15,398 nt of DNA from Betaproteobacteria bacterium (GTDB lineage Bacteria > Pseudomonadota > Gammaproteobacteria > Burkholderiales > Burkholderiaceae_C), in contig RFNL01000280.1 in assembly GCA_009927195.1 (NCBI GenBank), forward strand, positions 1 through 15,398, read 5' to 3'. The notes under the pieces are model-generated. The model ran no database searches, was not told the DNA's origin, and saw only the letters and a program-made list of their open reading frames with translations. Shown piece by piece: positions 1-7,350 of the stretch. The translations under genes and the position numbers were made by a program. Each line of letters starts with the position of its first letter. Position 1 is the first letter of the stretch.

Positions 1-75
1 GCTGGCCAGAAAACACCCTGGTGCCTGAGCCCCCAAAATAAGCGTGGATCAATTGCCTGGACAAATCCATCATGA
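1..75 (+). other. 5' edge: possible 3' end of an upstream gene
   Basis: Two reading frames could be the tail of a gene cut by the window edge. One reads WPENTLVPEPPK and stops with TAA at 39-41. The other stays open from base 1 to a TGA at 73-75, which would overlap the next ATG as ATGA, the same junction seen between the regulator and kinase genes downstream. Neither tail is recognisable and both are short enough to occur by chance. No strong promoter or ribosome site is visible ahead of the ATG at 72. Confidence 0.2.
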
Positions 76-755
76 ACATCTTATTGATAGAAGATGAGCA
101 AAAAATCGCCGACTTTGTGTTGGAGGGTTTTGAAACTTTGGGCTGGCATGGCGTCCATGCACCAGATGGTGTCTCTGGCCTGGAAAGCCTGGCTCAAATG
201 CCCTTTGATGCCATTGTTTTGGATTGGATGCTGCCTGTCATGGACGGCATGGATTTTTTGCAGATTTGGCGGCATCAGGGTCATCACACCCCCGTCATCA
301 TGCTCACCGCCAAAGCCAATATCGAATGCAAGTTGCTCGGTTTTGAAATGGGTATTCAGGATTACCTGCCAAAACCTTTTCATTTTGAGGAATTGGCCGC
401 CCGCATCAGGGCTTTGTCGCATCGGCGAACAGCCCAAGATACAGCGCTCTTGCGCCTCAATGGGTTGGAACTCAACCGCGTTTCCAGAAAGGCGACGTGG
501 CAGGGTTTCTCAGCGGTTCTCAGCCAGCGTGAGTTTTTGTTGCTGGAATATTTGATGCTCTCACCGGGTCAAATTTTCACCCGCAAAAAAATTTTGCGCC
601 ATGTGTGGGGCATTGATTTCGACCCTCAAACCAATGTGGTGGATGTTTGCATCATGCGTGTGCGAAAAAAATTGACCCATCCTGGCGCAGCGTCCAAGGT
701 CGAACTGCCGCTGCAGACCCTTCGCGGCGTGGGCTATCGCTGGGCGAGCACATGA
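72..755 (+). CDS. OmpR/PhoB-family two-component response regulator
   Basis: This 227-residue DNA-binding response regulator has an N-terminal receiver domain (about residues 1-115) and a C-terminal winged-helix domain (about 130-226). The receiver shows the acidic pair E7/D8, the phospho-acceptor D51 in IVLDWMLPVMDG, T79 in MLTAK and K101 in LPKPF, so all catalytic positions are intact. The C-terminal half has the typical trans_reg_C pattern, with LSQREFLLLEYL, then RVRKKL and the closing RGVGYRW. The length is normal for the family. The stop overlaps the start of the histidine kinase gene (ATGA at 752-755), so the two are almost certainly co-translated partners. The domains resemble the QseB/CusR/PmrA type, but the inducing signal cannot be read from sequence. 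The start at 72 has no clear Shine-Dalgarno sequence; it fits because the protein begins at the canonical MNILLIEDE. Confidence 0.95.
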   Translation: MNILLIEDEQKIADFVLEGFETLGWHGVHAPDGVSGLESLAQMPFDAIVLDWMLPVMDGMDFLQIWRHQGHHTPVIMLTAKANIECKLLGFEMGIQDYLPKPFHFEELAARIRALSHRRTAQDTALLRLNGLELNRVSRKATWQGFSAVLSQREFLLLEYLMLSPGQIFTRKKILRHVWGIDFDPQTNVVDVCIMRVRKKLTHPGAASKVELPLQTLRGVGYRWAST

Positions 756-2164
756 GGGTGTTGCGCAGCGTTGGCTCACGCACCTTTGTTTTTTTCATCG
801 CTTGCTCCTTGGTGTTTATATTTGGCATCAATCGGATGTGGGCGGGTTATTTTTCCCAACGGATTCACCAAACGTTATGGGATCAAGAAATCACCCAGGC
901 CTTGTGGTTGGAAGTGGTTGATTTGGCCGACCCTATCGACATGCCCCAACTGCAGCGCAGCTTGCTGAAAAGAATTGCTTATTCACAAGTCGCAGATTTG
1001 CGCTTGGATCGGCAAGATGAGGTCAATGAAAACCCGGCAAAGCCGTTCATCTGGGGCGCTACAGGCACTGACTCTCTCGAATGGGTGGAGCAAGCAGGTT
1101 TGAATCCCATGGCCAAAGCCCGTCATGTGCATTGGTCTTTCGAAGGCCACCATTGGACGTGGGTCAGTTTGCATCACCGTCAACAGCATTATCAAATGCT
1201 GTTAGACCACCGCGTGGCTCAGCAAAGCCTGGCGCGCATGTGGGCCGTGCGCGACCAAACCATCTGGTACCAGTTGCCTACCGTCGTTTTGTCGGCTGTT
1301 TTGCTGGCCTGGTTGGTCACACGCCTGATGTTGAATCCCATGCAACGATTGAGCCAACGTCTCAACCAAATTGTGCGATTGCAGCCCCAAGAGCGCATTG
1401 ACGCCAAAGGCAGTTTGAAGGAATTTGAGTCATTGATCAATGCATTCAATGCTTTGCTTGATAGATTGCAAATCAGTTATCAGCAAGCTTCTCGCTTCTC
1501 CAGCGATGCCGCACACGAGTTGCAAACTCCGCTGACCATCTTGCGCGGCCAGTTGGCCCAAGCCATTAACCAAGCAGGGGATTACCACGATGTGCAGATT
1601 CGTTTAACTTCGATTTCTGACGAGGTAGAACGACTGATATCCATCACTGAAAAACTGCTGCAACTGTCTTTGGCAGATGCCGGTCGCATGTCACTGGTTT
1701 TGGAGCCCATCCCTTTGAGCGATTGGGTGGCTGAATTGGTTGACGATGCAGCCAGTTTCGCGCCTCACCTCAAAACCTCGTGGCAGGGAGATCCGCATGT
1801 GATTTGGCATGCCGACCGCAACCTTGCTCGGCAACTGTTGACCAACTTGCTCAGCAATGCAGTGAAATACAACCAAGTCGGCGGATGGATCCGCTTTTAT
1901 CTGAAACAAACCGACCAGGATGTGGAGTTGGAAATACACAACCCCACAGAGGCCGATTTGCAAGGCATGGAAGAAAAGTTGTTTGAGCGCTTTTACCGTT
2001 TGGACCCTCATCACAACCGCAAGACTGGGGGCTCGGGTTTGGGCCTGAGTTTGTGCCGAGAAATTGCCAAAGCCCATGGGGGTGCTTTGACCATGGGCAT
2101 CAAGCCGCAAAAAAATGTGGTGATGCGACTGCGACTCCCGCTGCAACAATCTCATACGGTGTGA
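752..2164 (+). CDS. Membrane sensor histidine kinase
   Basis: A 470-residue inner-membrane kinase, partner of the regulator just upstream. The start is the ATG at 752, inside the regulator's stop; the frame is open further upstream, but that stretch lies within the regulator gene. A first membrane helix spans about residues 11-27 and a second about 176-195. They enclose a periplasmic sensor of about 145 residues that I do not recognise. A HAMP-like linker follows, beginning LNPMQRLSQRL. The H-box reads SSDAAHELQTPL with phospho-acceptor H255; the usual R after HEL is Q here. The N-box is NLLSNAVKYN (N365, N369), and a G-box GGSGLGLSL lies near 426-434. All ATP-binding motifs look functional. 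The architecture is that of QseC/CusS-type kinases. The downstream beta-barrel gene is a possible target, but that is only inferred from proximity. Confidence 0.93.
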   Translation: MRVLRSVGSRTFVFFIACSLVFIFGINRMWAGYFSQRIHQTLWDQEITQALWLEVVDLADPIDMPQLQRSLLKRIAYSQVADLRLDRQDEVNENPAKPFIWGATGTDSLEWVEQAGLNPMAKARHVHWSFEGHHWTWVSLHHRQQHYQMLLDHRVAQQSLARMWAVRDQTIWYQLPTVVLSAVLLAWLVTRLMLNPMQRLSQRLNQIVRLQPQERIDAKGSLKEFESLINAFNALLDRLQISYQQASRFSSDAAHELQTPLTILRGQLAQAINQAGDYHDVQIRLTSISDEVERLISITEKLLQLSLADAGRMSLVLEPIPLSDWVAELVDDAASFAPHLKTSWQGDPHVIWHADRNLARQLLTNLLSNAVKYNQVGGWIRFYLKQTDQDVELEIHNPTEADLQGMEEKLFERFYRLDPHHNRKTGGSGLGLSLCREIAKAHGGALTMGIKPQKNVVMRLRLPLQQSHTV

Positions 2165-2189
2165 ACCCCTGGACTTGGCGGGAGGGGTT
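2164..2189 (+). terminator. Weak hairpin after the kinase gene
   Basis: A perfect 7-bp inverted repeat, AACCCCT and AGGGGTT, is separated by 12 bases and starts on the last base of the kinase stop codon. No T-run follows on either strand, so it is not a classic intrinsic terminator. It could slow polymerase or protect the mRNA end. Confidence 0.25.
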
Positions 2190-2212
2190 ACGGCGCATCA
2201 ACGCGCGGCTAA

Positions 2213-2229
2213 ATTTTGAATTACAAAAT
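2213..2229. promoter_or_regulatory. Short palindrome upstream of the beta-barrel gene
   Basis: ATTTTG and CAAAAT form a perfect 6-bp inverted repeat around a 5-base centre, in AT-rich DNA about 83 bases before the beta-barrel start codon. It could be an operator in this gene's promoter region, but AT-rich palindromes of this size also arise by chance. I could not assign convincing -35 and -10 boxes around it. Confidence 0.2.
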
Positions 2230-2300
2230 CGTCATTTTTGGCTTTTCTATCACTTTATGGTTCGTGCGTCGCAGGACCAACTCCTTAAGATTAAATTTTC

Positions 2301-2305
2301 AGGAG
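2301..2305 (+). promoter_or_regulatory. Ribosome binding site of the beta-barrel gene
   Basis: AGGAG lies 6 bases before the ATG at 2312. It selects this start over in-frame upstream codons and gives a protein that begins directly with a signal peptide. Confidence 0.75.
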
Positions 2306-2311
2306 TACTTT

Positions 2312-2902
2312 ATGAAATCGACCTTTTATTGCGTGGCTGGTTTGACGATGTTGTTGGCTGTGGGTTCTGCCTTTGCGCAGGCCAAGAAGGCCAATGACGA
2401 TGGTTCGTATGCTGAGCTGTCTTATGTTCGCTGGAACTTCAAATCTGATGCCAGCTCTCAGTCCATCAACCCCACAGGTTTGCGCGCCATTTATGGCTTT
2501 GGTGGCGATGGCATCGCCTATGAGGCGCACCTGGCTTTGCCGCTGGCAGCGGGCAGTTTCACCACCGTGGCAGGTGATGACCCAGACGTGCCCGCCAGTG
2601 TCAAAGTCGACACCAAAATCACCTCATTGGGTTTGTTTGCAAAGCTCTACACCAAGGCATCTGACGACTTGGAGCTTTATGGTCGATTGGGCATGAGCTC
2701 CATGAGCTCGAGTGTGGATTTGACAGCCACGTCCACCACGGGGAAGGCCTCAGATAAATTGGCCGATAAATCCACTGCCTTCGGTTATGGCGTAGGTGCC
2801 AAGTACAAGGTCGGCAGTTCAACTGCTCTGACATTCGACTACACGGGTTACAACAAAAACTCTCTGAGCGCCTTGGGTTTGGGCGTGGCTTTCGCTTTTT
2901 AA
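2312..2902 (+). CDS. Small outer-membrane beta-barrel protein
   Basis: A 196-residue exported protein. Residues 1-22 form a clean signal peptide (K2, a hydrophobic core, and a cut after AFA before QAKK). The mature part alternates polar and hydrophobic residues in short strands, for example ELSYVRWNF, GIAYEAHLALPL, LGLFAKLYTK, LELYGRLGM and FGYGVGAKYKV. It ends in GLGVAFAF, with the C-terminal phenylalanine expected of a BAM-inserted barrel. Size and pattern fit the OMP_b-brl/OmpA-membrane-like family with about eight strands. The specific function is unknown; such proteins act as small pores, adhesins or structural proteins. The carbonic anhydrase gene follows after 34 bases on the same strand, so the two may share a transcript. 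Confidence 0.8.
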   Translation: MKSTFYCVAGLTMLLAVGSAFAQAKKANDDGSYAELSYVRWNFKSDASSQSINPTGLRAIYGFGGDGIAYEAHLALPLAAGSFTTVAGDDPDVPASVKVDTKITSLGLFAKLYTKASDDLELYGRLGMSSMSSSVDLTATSTTGKASDKLADKSTAFGYGVGAKYKVGSSTALTFDYTGYNKNSLSALGLGVAFAF

Positions 2903-2922
2903 AAATCTCCAACCACCACTTC

Positions 2923-2927
2923 AAGGA
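2923..2927 (+). promoter_or_regulatory. Ribosome binding site of the carbonic anhydrase gene
   Basis: AAGGA lies 9 bases before the ATG at 2937. It supports this start over the internal ATG at residue 9 and keeps the CxxC leader in the protein. Confidence 0.6.
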
Positions 2928-2936
2928 ATATTCACC

Positions 2937-3656
2937 ATGTGCCAAATTTGTGACGACCACATGCCCGCCCGCCGCGGCTTTTTAACTGCACTGGGCTCGG
3001 GCTTGGCCGTGGGTGCCATGGGCTTGATGGGTAACTCTGCCATGGCTGCTGGTGGTGCCACCACCTCGGTGACGGCCGATCAAGCCCTGGACAAGCTCAA
3101 AAGCGGCAATGAACGATATGTCAGCCAACCGCAGCTGTGCGTGGCCGATTTGAGCGCCAGCCGCGACTCTGTCGCCAAGGGTCAAATGCCCTGGGCCACC
3201 ATTGTCAGTTGCGCCGACAGCCGCGTGCCCCCCGAACTTCTGTTTGGCGGCACCAATGTGGGCGAGTTGTTTGTGGCGCGCAATGCCGGCAACATGGTGG
3301 ACACCGCCACCATGGGCACCATCGAGTACGGCGCTGCCGTGCTGGGCGTTCCCTTGATCGTGGTGCTTGGCCACGAGCGTTGTGGTGCCGTGGCGGCAGC
3401 TTGTGAGGTAGTGACCAAAAACACGGTGTTTCCGGCATCGATCAAACCCATGGTTGCGGCCATTGTTCCTGCTGCAAAAGCGGTGGCCAAAGCACCCGGA
3501 GATTTTGTGGAAAACGCCGTGCGTGAAAACGCCAAGCGCACAGCAGAAAAAATACGCACACAAAGTCCCATCGTTTCTGCATTGATCAAGTCCGGCAAGC
3601 TCAAAGTCGTGGCCGCTCGTTATGACCTCGATGAAGGACGCGTGGAGTACCTTTGA
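2937..3656 (+). CDS. Beta-class carbonic anhydrase with twin-arginine leader
   Basis: A 239-residue zinc enzyme interconverting CO2 and bicarbonate. Zinc ligands are visible: C92 in SCADSRVPPE, H146 and C149 in LGHERCGAV, with the D94/R96 dyad of the beta class. VARNAGN and GTIEYGAAVLGV are further family signatures. Unlike cytoplasmic relatives, it begins with a leader of about 38 residues: MCQICDDH, then ARRGFLTALG with twin arginines R12/R13 followed by a hydrophobic stretch and AMA just before the mature part. This matches a Tat signal for export of the folded, zinc-loaded enzyme, so the protein is probably periplasmic. An in-frame ATG at residue 9 is an alternative start that would drop the C2/C5 pair. 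It sits 34 bases after an outer-membrane protein gene and ends before a strong terminator. Confidence 0.93.
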   Translation: MCQICDDHMPARRGFLTALGSGLAVGAMGLMGNSAMAAGGATTSVTADQALDKLKSGNERYVSQPQLCVADLSASRDSVAKGQMPWATIVSCADSRVPPELLFGGTNVGELFVARNAGNMVDTATMGTIEYGAAVLGVPLIVVLGHERCGAVAAACEVVTKNTVFPASIKPMVAAIVPAAKAVAKAPGDFVENAVRENAKRTAEKIRTQSPIVSALIKSGKLKVVAARYDLDEGRVEYL

Positions 3657-3743
3657 TCAGTTTTCGCCGGTCTTGCTGAAAAACATCGGCCGGTGAACTG
3701 CTCCCCGGAGTTTGGACACCCATCCAATCTTTGGGGTTTTTTC

Positions 3744-3770
3744 ATGGTGAATTGCTTCACCATCTTTTTT
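3744..3770 (+). terminator. Intrinsic terminator of the carbonic anhydrase unit
   Basis: ATGGTGAA (3744-3751) and TTCACCAT (3756-3763) form a perfect 8-bp stem with a TTGC loop, followed by CTTTTTT to 3770. The T-run is only on the plus-strand exit side, so it ends rightward transcription. The right arm and T-run overlap the last codons and stop of the leftward PAP2 gene. Confidence 0.75.
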
Positions 3771-4530
3771 GCAGCCCCAAACCCAGTTGGCCGTGGGCCA
3801 TGGTGATCGGCACGATGCGCAAGGCCGTGTCTTTGCGCTTGCCGCCTTCCATCACGGTTTGCACCGACTCATACGCCATGTACCAGCCCAAAGCTGCTTG
3901 TGAAGGGTAGTGGTCGTTGTCGTTCAAGCGCGAAAACGGCACGGCGAAAGACGCGACATATCCCAAGGCCTTGAGCCCGATGGATTGGGTATTGAGTTCG
4001 GCCATGGCCAAAAACGGGATGGCCCCCACAAACGAATGCCCGCTCACGCTGTTGTCGTCTTGAAAGGGCCGCCATTTGGAGTCGGGCACGGCCACGCCTT
4101 CTTCGTTGGGGCGGGAAGCGCCTGCGGCACGTTGCACCAGCAAGGTCGATGGGGTGCCCACCACGATCGAGCGCAGGGTCAGATTGCCCCAGCTTTGCAA
4201 CCCCCCCACGTCGCTGGGAAGCAGGGCCGATACCGCCCATGAAATGGGCAACATGTACTTCCATTCGCCGATTGGCTTGACGCTGGTGCTGAAGCTGTCG
4301 GTACCGCTGCTGCGCCCACCCTGGATGCTGTTTTGGATGCTTTGGTCGGCATTGGTGTTGGCCACCACCGCACCCACGCCCACGGCAATGCCCAAGCGGG
4401 TCAATCGGTCACGGGTGTAGAAGCGGTCGGCATCTTTGGCCATGTCGTCAAACCAGTCGCCCGATTGCACCACCTGGGCCATGCCCGTCAAAGGCAGGGC
4501 AAACAACACTGAGCAAAGCAATCGGTTCAT
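3757..4530 (-). CDS. PAP2-superfamily phosphatase, exported or membrane-linked
   Basis: A 257-residue protein of the type 2 phosphatidic acid phosphatase superfamily, which removes phosphate from lipid phosphates or related substrates at the membrane. It starts with a signal-peptide-like segment (residues 1-18, ending GMA before QVV) and has several hydrophobic stretches. The catalytic signatures are SVSGHSF with H165 and SRLNDNDHYPSQ with R201 and H207. The first motif (normally K-x6-R-P) reads QRAAGASRP, so its lysine is Q133 while R140 and P141 remain. The residue four after H207, often Asp, is Q211; NDNDHY-SQ variants are known in one PAP2 subgroup, from memory. The substrate is unknown; undecaprenyl diphosphate or phosphatidate are possible. 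Its start lies 73 bases beyond the end of cca on the same strand, so the two may be co-transcribed. Confidence 0.82.
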   Translation of the reverse strand: MNRLLCSVLFALPLTGMAQVVQSGDWFDDMAKDADRFYTRDRLTRLGIAVGVGAVVANTNADQSIQNSIQGGRSSGTDSFSTSVKPIGEWKYMLPISWAVSALLPSDVGGLQSWGNLTLRSIVVGTPSTLLVQRAAGASRPNEEGVAVPDSKWRPFQDDNSVSGHSFVGAIPFLAMAELNTQSIGLKALGYVASFAVPFSRLNDNDHYPSQAALGWYMAYESVQTVMEGGKRKDTALRIVPITMAHGQLGLGLQKRW

Positions 4531-4603
4531 AAAGCAGGCAGATGATTGTTGTAATCAGACCGTCATGGTAACGGATGGGTGCAACACCCATTGGCGGCTC
4601 ACT

Positions 4604-5830
4604 TCACAGGGCTGGGGAGCGTGCAAGGGCTTCGATGCGCGCGGCCTCGATGCGCTTGCCCACCTGGGCACCGCTGAGGCCCTCAGCCTGGGCTTGGCGG
4701 GCCACCTCGGCCGTGTCGATGGACAAGGCCGCTTGCAGCATGGCCAGCAAGCGTTCGGCCTGTGGGTAGGGGCGATCGTGCCAGCCCAAACGCCCGCGCG
4801 CATCGCACAAGCAAGCTTGCAGCACTTGGCCAAAGCGTTCGGGGCGGCGCAGTGCGTCGCAGCGCACCAGCAGGCGCAAGGCCGCTGCGGCACCCAGTGA
4901 TGCGCTGGCATGGATGTGGCCATGTTCGCGCGCCACCACCTCGGCCAGTTCGTGGCAGCTTTGCGGCACATGCAGCCGCTGGGCCAGTGCCTGTGCCAAG
5001 CGTGCGCTGCGTTGCTCATGGCCTGTGTGGCGTGGCCAATCTTGTGGCGGGGTCTGGCCTTTGCCCAGGTCGTGGCACAGGGCGGCAAAGCGCACTTCCA
5101 ATGGGGAACCGATGTGGGCGCTGTGGTCCAGCACCATTTCCAGGTGCACACCGGTGTCGATTTCGGGGTGGTGCGCTGCGGGTTGCGGCACGCCGTACAA
5201 GCGGTTCACTTCGGGCAGCAAGCGCGCCAAGGCGCCGCAGGCGCGCAACACCTGCAACATGCGCGAGGGGCGGGCAGCCATCAAGCCCTTGGCCAACTCT
5301 TGCCACACCCGCTCGCGCACCAAAGCGTCAACCTCCCCGGCTTGCACCATGTCTTGCATCAGGGTCTGTGTGTCGCTGGCCACCTCAAAATCGGGCCAAC
5401 GGGCGGCAAAGCGGGCCACTCGCAAAATGCGCACCGGGTCTTCGCGAAAGGCATCGGTCACATGGCGCAGCAGTTTGGCTTGCAGGTCGCGCTGGCCGCC
5501 ATGCGGGTCGATCAATCGGCCTTGCGCGTCTTGGGCCATGGCATTGATGGTGAGATCGCGCCGCGCCAGGTCTTGTTCCAAAGTGACATCGGGGGCGGCA
5601 TGCACCACAAAGCCTTTGTAACCCGGTGCGGTTTTGCGCTCGGTGCGGGCCAGGGCGTATTCGTCGCGGGTGACCGGGTGTAAAAACACGGGAAAGTCTT
5701 TGCCCACCGGGTCGAAGCCCGCCGCCACCATGTCTTGGGGCGTGCTGCCCACCACCACCCAGTCGCGGTCCGCGTCAGGGAGACCGAGCAAGGCATCTCT
5801 CACCGCACCACCGACCAAATAGGTTTGCAT
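4604..5830 (-). CDS. cca: Multifunctional CCA-adding tRNA nucleotidyltransferase
   Basis: A 408-residue enzyme that adds or repairs the 3' CCA of tRNA. The class II nucleotidyltransferase head shows LVGGAVRDALLG (residues 5-16), the metal-binding D21/D23 in DADRDW, and RRDLTINAM (90-98). EDPVRILRVARFAARW (130-145) is the nucleotide-recognition region. The C-terminal half carries an HD phosphohydrolase domain with H229, H253/D254 in LCHDLGKG and HTGHE (268-272). These support the phosphatase and 2',3'-cyclic phosphodiesterase activities of the proteobacterial long form. Length and motifs match E. coli Cca closely. The start at 5830 puts the family's N-terminal MQTYLVGGAVRD in place, although no clear Shine-Dalgarno precedes it. 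The gene diverges from kynU. Confidence 0.97.
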   Translation of the reverse strand: MQTYLVGGAVRDALLGLPDADRDWVVVGSTPQDMVAAGFDPVGKDFPVFLHPVTRDEYALARTERKTAPGYKGFVVHAAPDVTLEQDLARRDLTINAMAQDAQGRLIDPHGGQRDLQAKLLRHVTDAFREDPVRILRVARFAARWPDFEVASDTQTLMQDMVQAGEVDALVRERVWQELAKGLMAARPSRMLQVLRACGALARLLPEVNRLYGVPQPAAHHPEIDTGVHLEMVLDHSAHIGSPLEVRFAALCHDLGKGQTPPQDWPRHTGHEQRSARLAQALAQRLHVPQSCHELAEVVAREHGHIHASASLGAAAALRLLVRCDALRRPERFGQVLQACLCDARGRLGWHDRPYPQAERLLAMLQAALSIDTAEVARQAQAEGLSGAQVGKRIEAARIEALARSPAL

Positions 5831-6025
5831 GGGGCAAATCGTAGCAGGGCCTGCGAGGCCTTCCAGGGCGGTCTAGTCCCCGGGAACCCGCTGCTTGGTC
5901 AGAATTATTTGTTTGCAGTTGTAATTAACCGACACCACGCCATCGGGCCAGGTGCTAACTTTGCGTCCACCGTGATCCGTATGCAAGCGCTGGAAGATGA
6001 TTTGGACGATGGAGACGCCCCGCAC
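5831..6025. promoter_or_regulatory. Divergent intergenic region between cca and kynU
   Basis: This 195-base gap must hold the promoters of both divergent genes. An AT-rich patch at 5901-5927 stands out against GC-rich surroundings and contains AATTA (5903-5907) and TAATT (5922-5926) in inverted order. It is the likeliest promoter or operator for the kyn genes, but I cannot fix -35 and -10 boxes or name a regulator. An in-frame ATG at 5981 could extend KynU by 15 residues but lacks a ribosome site. Confidence 0.4.
6011..6015 (+). promoter_or_regulatory. Ribosome binding site of kynU
   Basis: GGAGA lies 10 bases before the ATG at 6026. No comparable site precedes the in-frame ATG at 5981, so the shorter protein is preferred. 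Confidence 0.55.
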
Positions 6026-7306
6026 ATGTCACTGAGTTTGCAAACCTGCCAGCAAATGGACTTGCAAGACCCACTGCGGCCCCTGCGTGATTTGTTTGAC
6101 CTGCCACCGGGGATGATTTACCTGGATGGCAATTCCTTGGGTGCCCTGCCACGGGCCACGGCGGCACGCTTACAAGCGGTGATCCAACACGAGTGGGGGG
6201 TGGGCCTGATCCGCAGTTACAACACGGCGCAATGGTTTGATCAACCGCATATCTTGGGCGACCGGCTCGCCCCTTGGTTGGGCGCGGGCGCTGGCGAGGT
6301 GCTGGTGACCGACACCACCTCGGTGAACCTGTTCAAGGTGCTGAGCGTGGCCATGGCCATGGCTGCGCAAAACAGCCCTGGGCAACGTGTGTTGCTCAGT
6401 GAAGTCGGCAACTTTCCGACCGATCTGTACATGGCCGAATCCGTGTGCGCGCAGCATGGATGGCAACTGCGCTGTGTCCAAGCTGCTGAATTGGACGCGC
6501 ACCTCAGCGACGAAGTGGGTGTGCTGATGCTCACCCATGTGAATTACCGCACCGGGGCCTTGTGGGACATGGGCCATTGGAGTGCCAAAGCCCATGCCGT
6601 GGGCGCAATGGCGGTGTGGGATTTGGCCCACAGCGCAGGCGCGGTGCCGCTGGCCTTGAAGGCCGATGGGGCCGATTTCGCCGTGGGTTGTGGCTACAAG
6701 TATTTGAATGGCGGCCCCGGGGCACCCGCTTTTGTGTGGGCCCACCCTGACCATGTGCATCACGCCAAGCAGCCTTTGACGGGCTGGTGGGGCCATGCAC
6801 AACCGTTTGCATTCACCCCCAGCTATGAACCCGCAACCGGTATGGGTCGTTTTTTGTGCGGTTCTCAATCGGTGTTGGCCATGGCGGCACTGGCTTGTGG
6901 CTTGGACACCTTTGAGCGCAGCCTGCCCCTGGGGGGTATGTCCGCCCTGCGTCAAAAATCTTTGGCCTTGACCGATGCGTTCATCGGGTTGGTGCAAACC
7001 CATTGCGCGGGCCATGGTTTGGTGTTGGAGACCCCGCTCAACCCCCAACAACGTGGTTCGCAAGTCAGTTTGAGCACACAAGCGGGTGCATACGCCATGG
7101 TGCAAGCCCTGATAGAGCGCGGTGTGGTGGGAGACTTTCGCGCTGGTGACCCAGGCCGCAGTGAACCGGACATCATGCGCTTTGGCTTCACGCCCTTGTA
7201 TCTGGGCTTTGAAGATGTGTGGCGAGCGGTTGACCATTTGAGGCAGGTGCTCGATGCGGGCATTTGGCGTGCACCACGCTTTGCCATCCCCCACCCTGTG
7301 ACCTGA
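6026..7306 (+). CDS. kynU: Kynureninase
   Basis: A 426-residue PLP enzyme that cleaves L-kynurenine (or 3-hydroxykynurenine) to anthranilate (or 3-hydroxyanthranilate) plus alanine. Diagnostic stretches are IYLDGNSLGALP near the N-terminus, SVNLFKVL, VLMLTHVNYRTGALWDM, WDLAHSAGA and the PLP-lysine motif GCGYKYLNGGPGAP with K225. GWWGHA and PSYEPATGMGRFLCGSQ follow, with HSAGA contributing cofactor contacts in the family. Length and the position of the lysine agree with the Pseudomonas enzyme. kynA starts 44 bases after this gene's stop on the same strand. With KynA it forms the tryptophan-to-anthranilate route, but the formamidase gene that should act between them is not in the window. Confidence 0.96.
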   Translation: MSLSLQTCQQMDLQDPLRPLRDLFDLPPGMIYLDGNSLGALPRATAARLQAVIQHEWGVGLIRSYNTAQWFDQPHILGDRLAPWLGAGAGEVLVTDTTSVNLFKVLSVAMAMAAQNSPGQRVLLSEVGNFPTDLYMAESVCAQHGWQLRCVQAAELDAHLSDEVGVLMLTHVNYRTGALWDMGHWSAKAHAVGAMAVWDLAHSAGAVPLALKADGADFAVGCGYKYLNGGPGAPAFVWAHPDHVHHAKQPLTGWWGHAQPFAFTPSYEPATGMGRFLCGSQSVLAMAALACGLDTFERSLPLGGMSALRQKSLALTDAFIGLVQTHCAGHGLVLETPLNPQQRGSQVSLSTQAGAYAMVQALIERGVVGDFRAGDPGRSEPDIMRFGFTPLYLGFEDVWRAVDHLRQVLDAGIWRAPRFAIPHPVT

Positions 7307-7340
7307 ATCATCGCCATGGACCTGGCCGATGACAAGCTAT

Positions 7341-7345
7341 GGAGG
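7341..7345 (+). promoter_or_regulatory. Ribosome binding site that decides the kynA start
   Basis: GGAGG lies 5 bases before the ATG at 7351. An in-frame ATG at 7339 overlaps this very sequence and has no site of its own, so the start at 7351 (MNCPF) is preferred. Confidence 0.75.
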
Positions 7346-7350
7346 CATGC

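Noticed and set aside
2284..2295. PmrA-like hexamers CTTAAG and ATTAAA before the barrel gene
   Set aside because: The hexamers abut instead of being 5 bases apart and lie next to the ribosome site, so a regulator box is unlikely.
4910..5683. Plus-strand open frames opposite cca
   Set aside because: cca motifs are complete on the minus strand; these frames have biased, meaningless composition.
6170..7294. Minus-strand open frame of 374 codons opposite kynU
   Set aside because: kynU is certain from its motifs; the antisense product is His/Gln-rich without domain features, typical of a mirror frame.
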